64,000 nucleotides of DNA from Hemileia vastatrix (Eukaryota > Basidiomycota > Pucciniomycetes > Pucciniales > Zaghouaniaceae), in the NCBI GenBank assembly GCA_030280995.1, contig JASXTE010000008.1, positions 24,425,193 to 24,489,192 on the forward strand, given 5' to 3'. A model generated the notes under the pieces. It searched no databases. It worked only from the letters and a program-made list of their open reading frames with translations, and was not told the DNA's origin. Within the stretch, counting starts at the first letter, position 1, and each line of letters begins with the position of its first letter. Position numbers and translations under genes: made by a program. Of this stretch, positions 48,241 to 56,018 are shown in pieces.

Positions 48241-49607
48241 ATTTCCTGAAGATCCCTCAAGTTGAAGGTGGAGTAGCAAAGTATAAGAAGGTAGCGCAGA
48301 AGATTAGGCCTGTCAATGAGCCTATGCCTGTGGGTTTGAATCAGCCCTTGAAGAGACCTCCTTTGTCAATAGATCCGTACTGTACTCCTTTGGTGAAGAA
48401 TCTTTTAGCATTTTTAGAGGCGGCTAGGGTGACTGTGGAAAGGTTGAAAGTTGTTAATTTTGGCCCTGATGGGTGTTTGTCTGAAGAAGAAAAGAAGTTT
48501 TTGTTGCACGTTATTTTGCTAAGGAAAAAAAGCTGTGGCTTTTGTTGAGGAGGGAAGGGGTGTGTTGAAGCACTGTTATGGGGAACCTTGGCAAATCAAA
48601 CCTATTTCGATTCCAGCTGCTATCAGAGAGGATTTTGTGGAGTTGTTAGGGAAAGAGTCAGGACTGGGTTATACAAACAATTGACATCCAGTTACTCAAG
48701 TCCGGTTTTCTGCGTAAAGAAGCAGAATGGAAAGTTGAGGGTGGTTCATGATCTTAGAGCTTTGAATAGAGTCACTATCAAGGACAATGGTATGCCACCA
48801 AGTGCAGAGGATTTTGTTGAAGCTTTTTCTAGAAGGGTGTGTTATGGTTTGGGTGATATTATGGCTGGTTATTATTAGAGGGAACTTCATACGGATTCAA
48901 GGCCTTTACAACTTTTGAGACTCCTTTGGGAAGATTTCAGCTCACTAGGTTGCCTCAAGGAGAAACTAATTCAGTAGCAGTATATCAAGCACAGATGGAT
49001 TGGATTTTGCAGGATGAGGTTCCTACTCATGCGGGTATTTTTATTGATGTTGGTGGAATTAAAGGACCATCCACAGATTATGATAATGAGGTGTTAACAG
49101 AGAACCCTGGAATCAGGAGGTTTGTTTGGTAATGTCACCGGACGACCTACCCACAAGGCCGAGGATGTTCCTGCAAGTGAGATGAGAGATTTAGAAACTT
49201 CTTCGAAGCACAGAGGAATGATTCGAGGAAATGATTCAAAGGTCACTCAAAGTAATAGCTACAGGTTCGAGGTTTGTTTGAGAAGAATTATAGACTAGTT
49301 TCAAAGGTAATAGTAATTCTTAAAATCTCACGAAGGGTTGGAAACTCAATAATCAAAGATTTAGGATTTAGAAATGAATATTGAGAAAATAAAAGAAAGA
49401 TACAATAACAATGATTTTAACTTTAAGGATTTACCACTATTAATGTAAATACGATTTTATAATTTAATTCTAAGGAATATCGAACCAAATACCCAACCCC
49501 TTTTATATCCTTTGTTCCTCCTCGCATTGACCTCCCTTCCATCGCACCATTCCCATTCCATTGACCATTACTAACATACACTTAGACCCTCTTTGCTAAA
49601 TATCCGT

Positions 49608-50728
49608 TATGGTAAGGTAAACTCTTACAGTCGCCTTGCTGTAAGCAGAATCCGGAGGAGATATGTGGATTTAGCTGAAAACCCCGTCCTTCCAATAAAA
49701 ATAACAAAATGGGAATTCTAAATCACTAAGCTAACCAATCTACTTGAATCTGATTGATAAAAATAATGAAACTCTAAAATAATTAACGCTTATTGAGATT
49801 TAAAGAAAGTGGCTGTTGATAAAGAAATACTGATGACAACAATTAAGGTGTACCAGTGAAAGATCTGAAAAGATTGACTTTTATGTTTTTATAATATTTT
49901 AAATTTATATGAGACAGCAATAATCAAGTCCCAGCGATGAAGACCTTTCTAAAGATACCCTGTATGAAGTGTGATTTAAATTGTTGAGTAGTATTTCTAA
50001 AATGTTATATATAAAATATAATGTTATAAGGGTATTACAATTTATTTAATTTGTTGAGTAATAAAAAATGAGACTGTGGTGGTTAAAGATTAAGCTGTAT
50101 GATGTGTCCCCTCCTCTCAATTTCGAGTTTGAGAGGCGCTTAAGTATTCCTAGTCACGTGCCTAAGTTTTCCCCTCCAGAGCTCTTCCAGAGTCAATCCG
50201 GAGCCCGTACGGAGTCAAAGCGGAGTCCGTACGGAGTCGAAACGGAGTCCGTCCGGACTTCCGGACTCAATTTAGAACCTTAAAACCATAATAAAAAATC
50301 TAGAAAAATTACACACAATAGAGCTACTTCCCCTTTACATACCAAACTAATTTTCGTAGTCTGCGCATCTCTAATTACCCCGTGAAAATTCATCAAAGGT
50401 AAGTAATTTTTGAAAACGTAAATATTTCTATAAAACTTTAAAATTCATTTAAAAATATAAAAAAAATAGTAAAAATTCTGGGAAAATTTCCCAAGGTTCT
50501 TGAGTAACTCGACTTGATACTTATAAATTTTCAGACCGTAAAAATAAGTTTTCTCCATAAAATAAATTGTTTTCGTGTAGGCATTCGCTCGTGACCAATT
50601 TCTTCATATTTAAAACTCAAATAATTAAATAAAACCCTTTTTAATAAAAAAAATAATAACGCCAATATTGCCCGCCGTAATAACTCCATTTACATATTTA
50701 GGTGCCGTACTAAACTTTAGGCTACCAC
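49608..50728 (-). repeat. Gypsy C 3' LTR (1121 bp)
   Basis: Plus strand TATGGTAAGG to GGCTACCAC. It differs from the right LTR at roughly ten positions, so the insertion is fairly recent. Minus-strand ends are GTGGTA...TACCATA, not plain TG...CA. Confidence 0.9.
50197..50268 (-). promoter_or_regulatory. CGG/CCG palindrome cluster in gypsy C LTR
   Basis: Tandem ~18-bp units built on TCCGTACGGA (a perfect palindrome), plus further CGGAG and TCCGGA sites. Repeated in the other LTR at 62255-62323. Gal4-type zinc clusters usually read CGG triplets, hence the possible link to the antisense genes. No binding has been shown. Confidence 0.45.
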
Positions 50729-50739
50729 ATCCTCCCTCC
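50729..50739 (-). other. Gypsy C polypurine tract
   Basis: GGAGGGAGGAT on the minus strand, next to the 3' LTR. Confidence 0.65.
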
Positions 50740-50852
50740 AATCGAGAATGTCCCCATTCTTAAAACTTTGCATAAGTGGTTGAACACAATATTCATCTTT
50801 AACCTTCAACCACCATCTTCTTTAATCAACTATAAAATACATCTTCATCAAT

Positions 50853-51544
50853 ATGTCTTCCAAAGAACTTGTCGCTCCATGTGAACTCTGCGCTCGATAC
50901 CAGGTACCTTGTTTAATGTCCAACCCTAATCTTCCTGGCAGAACAGCTTGCGACTTATGCCGTGTGAAAAAAGTCAAATGCAACCGGCCAATAGTTCCTT
51001 CTAAAACAAACGTATATTTAGGACCAGCAGCTCTCCCTGATCCCTCAACTTCTAAAAAGCGATCCAAAATTCCTGTCTTCTTAAAACGAATAAGATCAAA
51101 AACAGCTTCAAAAGTTCAATCTTCATCAGCGGATCCCGGCCTAATTTTGCCTTCACAAGATCCTAATCCTATAACGCCAGTACCCCCAACTAACTTTGCT
51201 GAGACTATGTTTCCTGGCTCTAAATGTAAGACCCTATTTATCTTACTAAAAAAACTTTTAATCAAAATTGACTAAACCTATGACTTAATAACATATTTGA
51301 ACTTCTAGCTGTCGAAATAACCAACACTGATGATGTTGGTAGAGTGAAGACGGACTATATCAATCATTACCCAAATTTTCATCGCTATCTTTTTCTTGAC
51401 TTTACTAATGAGTTGAAACGAAAAATGCTGGCCTATTTTCAAGAAACTCCAGCTAATAACCATGAAGACCTCATGAAAAGAAGAATTTTAATGCAAAGCT
51501 TTGATAATGATGTTGAACAATTTCAAAGAAATTATCTTTTCTAA
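50853..51544 (+). CDS. Antisense gene 1 of gypsy C, Zn2Cys6-like
   Basis: Runs opposite to the element, starting 125 nt inside its 3' LTR. Exon 1 is 50853-51225, an 83-nt intron (GTAAGA...TTCTAG) is 51226-51308, and exon 2 is 51309-51544; 202 residues. C10, C13, C20, C33, C36 and C43 form CX2CX6CX12CX2CX6C. The second half, ACDLCRVKKVKC, looks like the first half of a Gal4-type cluster, so the order is swapped. A basic Ser/Pro-rich middle and a helical C-terminus (MLAYFQETPANNHEDLMKRR) follow. Paralogous to the next gene. No breaks are seen. A DNA-binding role is my inference. Confidence 0.68.
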
Positions 51545-52139
51545 CAGTATAACTTGATAAAATTTTGTTTTTGCTTGGTCTTCTTAAACTTTCAACATAA
51601 ATGATGTTTTCTTTCTTCTCTGGCTTGATATAACATAAAATAAAATAATATAAATCTTGTGATGATTCCACTACTGAGAGCAAGGTTTGAATCCCTTCAG
51701 ACTCCCATATACCAGTCTTCCTTCTTGTCACAGCATTGAGAGAGTGGATCTTCCTATGAGCCGAATACTCCTGATTCCAACCTCATAGGGCCCCCCACTG
51801 AGCCGAATTCTATGATTCCAATCTCGCCATAAGGTCCTCCAAGCTTCACACCAAAAAAAAAAAATAATGGCCTAACTATGAGGCACTAAAAAAAATCATT
51901 CCCTAAAATCCAACTACCATCCTAACTTCTGATTCCTTCATCACAATTTTCAAACTTTGCTATACAGCAAACCCATAAAATACTTTTGCCAGGCTTCCAA
52001 TAATAATTTAACTTTAGACCATGTTAAAGCGCCACAAATTTCACCTAATTAACCATTATGCTTTCCTTAGCATCATTACCACCTAAAATTTTAACCTCCT
52101 AAAGCTTATCAGCACCCAATTCCAGAAATAATTGAATAA
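51545..52139. other. Spacer between the antisense genes
   Basis: AT-rich and non-coding. It contains a poorly matched repeat of GAGCCGAATxCTxxGATTCCAA (about 51758 and 51801). Nothing else is supported. Confidence 0.5.
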
Positions 52140-52608
52140 CCAGTTTAAAGTCTTAGTGGACAGTGATAAATTAAAAGATTGAATTGAGTTATCCAAACAA
52201 GATTGACATTCCAGTTTAAAGTCTTGGTGGACCAAACATATAATCGATTGCCAGTTTATGGTCTTGGTGGACCAAAGATCGTTTAAGTGCATAAATATCT
52301 TGATATATTCCTAAGTAAGGCCTAGGCTTGACCAAAGATTGAATAAATTTGATAATCCAGTTTAATGTCATAGTGGACCAAACATTTGATCGACAAGTAA
52401 TCCAGTATAAGGCCATAGTGGTCCAATGAATGTTGAATTATCCTGCAGATATTAATTTTCCAGTTTAAAGTCATAGTGGACTAAACAATGTATGAACTAC
52501 CAGTTTAAAGTCATGGTGGACCAAACATTTAATCGATAAGAAATCCAGTTTAAGGTCATGGTGGACCCAACAGCTTGATAACAATCCAGTTTAAGGTCTT
52601 GGTGGACC
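52140..52608 (+). repeat. Array of nine hairpin motifs
   Basis: Copies start at 52140, 52211, 52251, 52357, 52402, 52460, 52500, 52545 and 52586, with consensus CCAGTTTAAxGTCxTxGTGG followed by ACC. Each can fold as GTC/GAC or GGTC/GACC around a 6-base loop. Spacing is irregular and the flanks are unrelated. The array lies just upstream of antisense gene 2; a tenth copy is at 54453-54475. Confidence 0.85.
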
Positions 52609-52715
52609 TAACAACTTCTCTATCCTTGAACCCAGATTCTGCCACCAGCTTTCTTCATCCTAGTTTCAAGTTTTCTTCTTCAAAAAAAAAAAAAAAAAAA
52701 AAATCTCCTAACAAG

Positions 52716-53729
52716 ATGAAAACTTCTGACTTCATTGCTTCAGCTGATCAATCTTGCAAATACTGTGCCTTCACCCATAGGGAATGTATCTTCTCTTTTA
52801 ACTGGCAAAAGCACACTTATAACAGGGCCTGTTTAGCCTGCTATGAGAAGAAAAGAAAATGTTCTGGCTTGAACTATGGTTCTTTCCCCATCACTGCTAC
52901 TAGCTTCGCCGCCTTCTGCAAACCTCTTCCTTCTTCTTCACCTTCTACTCCACCCCCTATTCCATCAACCTCTAAAGATCCCATACCTTTTTCTCCATCA
53001 GCCTATTTAAACCTTTCTCCATCACCTAATCCTCTGGGTCCTTCTCTCCAATCTAGACTTGCTGCTACTCCCCCAAGAACTATTGCTGCTCCCAGGGCCA
53101 TGCTTCAACCTTCTAACAATTCTTCTCCTTCTTCCAACATCTTGAAGCACAAAAGGTCCTATAATAGCCAGCAGTCTTCATCTTCTCTTGTATCATCCAA
53201 AAGGCCCAGAACATCTACTTCAAACACCAAATCCAACACCAGTCCTCCTCATCTATCAAAAATTAAAAATCCTTTCCTAAACATAAAAAATCCCACTCCA
53301 TTACCAAGTAAGCCATTTATCTATGATCATGATAGTGTTGACACAGGTTAGTTGTCTCTTTTTATTTTCTTAATCTTCAGGTTTTAATTTGCTGATATTT
53401 TAATTTGATAAGCCTCCACCGGTTCTCCAATTTCATATTCTGCTTATGAACTACCAGAACCTATTCCAAGCTTTCCTAGAGTTCCAATTCACCTAGTGTC
53501 TGAAAAGCTTTTTGCCAATTTTAATAACCTTATCGCTTATTTCCAACGATACCCGCCCTCTGATAGATCAGAATCTTGGATGAGAGAGCAACTGTTAAGA
53601 GACCTTTTCAAAATAGCCAACTGGCTTCAACACTATCGTGACCGTGAAATAAGATTCGAATCCCAGGAAATCGATCAAGGTCCTTCTAAATTTTCTAATT
53701 TCGATTCTTCAAAAGATAACAACCCTTGA
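52716..53729 (+). CDS. Antisense gene 2 of gypsy C, Zn2Cys6-like
   Basis: Exon 1 is 52716-53346, a 66-nt intron (GTTAGT...GATAAG) is 53347-53412, and exon 2 is 53413-53729; 315 residues. ATG at 52716 follows a poly-A run. C14, C17, C24, C39, C42 and C49 form CX2CX6CX14CX2CX6C, with ACLACYEKKRKC as the Gal4-like half. A long Ser/Pro-rich, low-complexity linker has basic SSKRPRTS, then the C-terminal helical part aligns with gene 1 (AYFQRYPPSDRSESWMREQLL against AYFQETPANNHEDLMKRRILM). It looks like a tandem paralog. I see no breaks. Function is unknown. Confidence 0.68.
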
Positions 53730-54800
53730 TGGCGCTCTTCCTGGTATGTAGCTTTCTTGAATAATGTTTGAAAAATAAAATATAAACATCTAAACTACCT
53801 AAAACTAAAATACCTTTTATTATTATTATTTTTTTTTTTTTTTTTTATTTTTTATATTATTTTTTTTTTTTTTTTAGTTTATTTTATTTTTTTATTTTTT
53901 TTATTTTTTTTTTTATTTTATTTTATTTTTTTATTTTAATTTTAATTTTTTTAATTTTTAATTTTTAATTTTTTTTTTTTTTTTTTTGATTTTTAAATTT
54001 AAAATAAAAGATTTTAGAAAAGATAGTTTTGAAATAAAAGTTAAAATTTAATTTTTAAAGAAAGATAAATGAGTGTGAAAAGAAAGATAAAAAAGTAATA
54101 AAAAAAAATTTTAAAATAAAATTTTAAAAGATGCCCCCCGGCCATTTGATGAGCCGTACCCTCGACATCATACCCACATCCAAGTGCAACTTGATGTGGT
54201 TACACAATTTTGAGAAATTGAAAAGAAAATAAAATAAATGAAAGTTTTTAGAAGCTACTTTTTATAATGATGATCACTGGGTGGGCTCCCTCCAATTTAT
54301 AAAAATGATTAGAGACCACCAGTGAGCATCACCTTTACAATAATTCATAATATATATTAAAGTAAAGAAATCACAATCTAACATAAAAAAAATCAAAAAC
54401 AAAATAAGAAAATCTTGAATCCGGCGTTGAGAGCGGTGTCTCTTGATTCGTTCCAGTTTATAGTCTTAGTGGACTTCCTAAAATTAAAAGACAAAGCCAG
54501 GATTCAACTAGAAACAGGGAAAATTTTGGAAACAAACATTATGGGGTAATTGTGTATAGAGCAGCCAGCCCATCAATTACCCCCACACTTGCCAATATTA
54601 AATTAAGAAGGTTCCCCTGTGAACACTTCTTCCAATAAATTTTAAAAAAAATTTTCCAACACTATCTTCACCCATATTTTAAGAATTTTAAGTTTTTGAA
54701 AATTTCAAAGAAGATCTTCTTGAATTTCGTTAAGTTTCATCATAGTTTCGTCGACCATATACAGTGTAACGATAGTAAAGTATTTTGATAAAAAAAGAAG
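53730..54800. repeat. Low-complexity spacer of gypsy C
   Basis: Poly-T/A tracts at about 53818-53990, then AT-rich sequence with two short related blocks. One hairpin motif is at 54453. It lies between convergent pol and antisense genes, as in family B. Confidence 0.75.
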
Positions 54801-55062
54801 ATAGTTTATCCTCGTTGCGGAGGTATAAAATTTGATAAATGTCATTTAAAATTGTAGTTTATCCTCATTTCGGAGTTGATAAAATTTAAGAAATTTCATA
54901 GTTTATCCTCATTGCGGAGGAATCCATAAAGTTTCATTGATATCATAGTTTATCCTCATTGCGGAGGTATCCATATAATTTTCATAAATATCATAGTTTA
55001 TCCTCATTGCGGAGGAATCCATAAAATTTCGTAGATATCATAGTTTATCCTCATTGCGGAGG
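54801..55062 (-). repeat. Array of six hairpin motifs at the end of pol
   Basis: TAGTTTATCCTCATTGCGGA plus GG at about 54801, 54854, 54898, 54945, 54993 and 55040, unit about 50 bp. The stem is CCTC/GAGG. The last copy is translated as the C-terminus of Pol (LRNEDKL, then stop at 55038-55040). Confidence 0.88.
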
Positions 55063-56018
55063 AAGACTTCGGCACTCCTGGTGCCTCTAGGATAGAACCG
55101 TTTCACTTGATCGGCCGCTACCCTCTTCTTTAATACTACTCCATCCAACTCTTCTAGCACATATGAACCGCCGGAAACTTGCTCCTTGATTTTATACGGT
55201 CCATTCCACCTATCTGCAAACATTTTTCCCCATTGACTCTCTAGACTCCTATTATACACCAGGACCATATCTCCTGGGTTCAAAGGTTTCCTTAATCGAT
55301 GTGCCAACCGCTCATCCCAATATCTAACTGATTGATTTCGGATCTTCATCATCCGTGAATATGCCTTTTCTAAATATTCTTCTTTCTTTTCTAGCTGCAT
55401 CATTCTTGCACACAATAATTCTTCAGTAGTTTTGACCGTGTCCCAGTCAACTCCAAGATATGATTCAGCTTCTAAATCAACCGGTAAAACTGCTTTCTGT
55501 CCAAAAACAAGTTCATAAGGTGAAAATCCGGTCGTCCTTTTGGCAGTGATTCGATCAGCAAATAAAACTAAAGGTAAATAGTGCCTCCACTTTTCGGCAC
55601 TTGTCCCACACATTTTAACTAAAGCATCCTTGAAAACTTGATGCCCTCTTTCAACCATGCCTTCAGCTTCAGGATAATATGGGTTTGCTACCCTAACCTT
55701 TGATCCAACTTTCAATACGGCCTCTTTAAACTCTGTCCCAAATTCAGGACCTCCATCTACCGTCACCAACTTCATCACCCCATACCTATATACCCAATTA
55801 TTCAAAAAAAATTCTGCCACATTTTTGGCAGTTAAATTAATAAGAGGCGCTGCCTCTACCCAACCAGATAAATCATCTCTGGCCACAATTAAATATTTAT
55901 ACCGTCCCTCTTTTATATGAACGGCATCTAAACTAACTCTTCCAAAGAGCGTATATTCACCGGTTGCGCGTCCAGGTTCTTTTGGCCTTATTGATAGCCA
56001 CCCATTCATCGTCTTCAC
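55038..56018 (-). pseudogene. Gypsy C integrase core and C-terminus
   Basis: Catalytic D, D and E are present (SLDAVHI, TVDGGPEFG, EAEGMVERGH), followed by a C-terminal domain (LNPGDMVLVYNR, FADRWNGPYKIKEQ). The N-terminal H2C2 zinc region expected for this clade is missing. It is also out of frame by one with the pol ORF upstream; overlap 55957-56018. A deletion near 55990-56000 explains both. Confidence 0.85.

Larger units (their letters stand above)
47387..49132 (+). pseudogene. Gypsy D pol, N-terminal part, truncated
   Basis: A -1 frame polyprotein fragment with several stops and shifts. The RT blocks SSYSSPVFCVKKQNGKLRVVH, VCYGLGDIMAGY and LTRLPQGETNSVAVYQAQM match C. The catalytic FIDD is FIDV here. 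It ends where the family B LTR starts at 49133; the rest lies beyond the window. Confidence 0.88.

Noticed and set aside
54801..55062. CRISPR-like array (regular ~22-bp repeats, ~30-bp spacers)
   Set aside because: Eukaryotic retroelement context, spacers resemble each other, the last unit is translated as the Pol end, and there are no cas genes.
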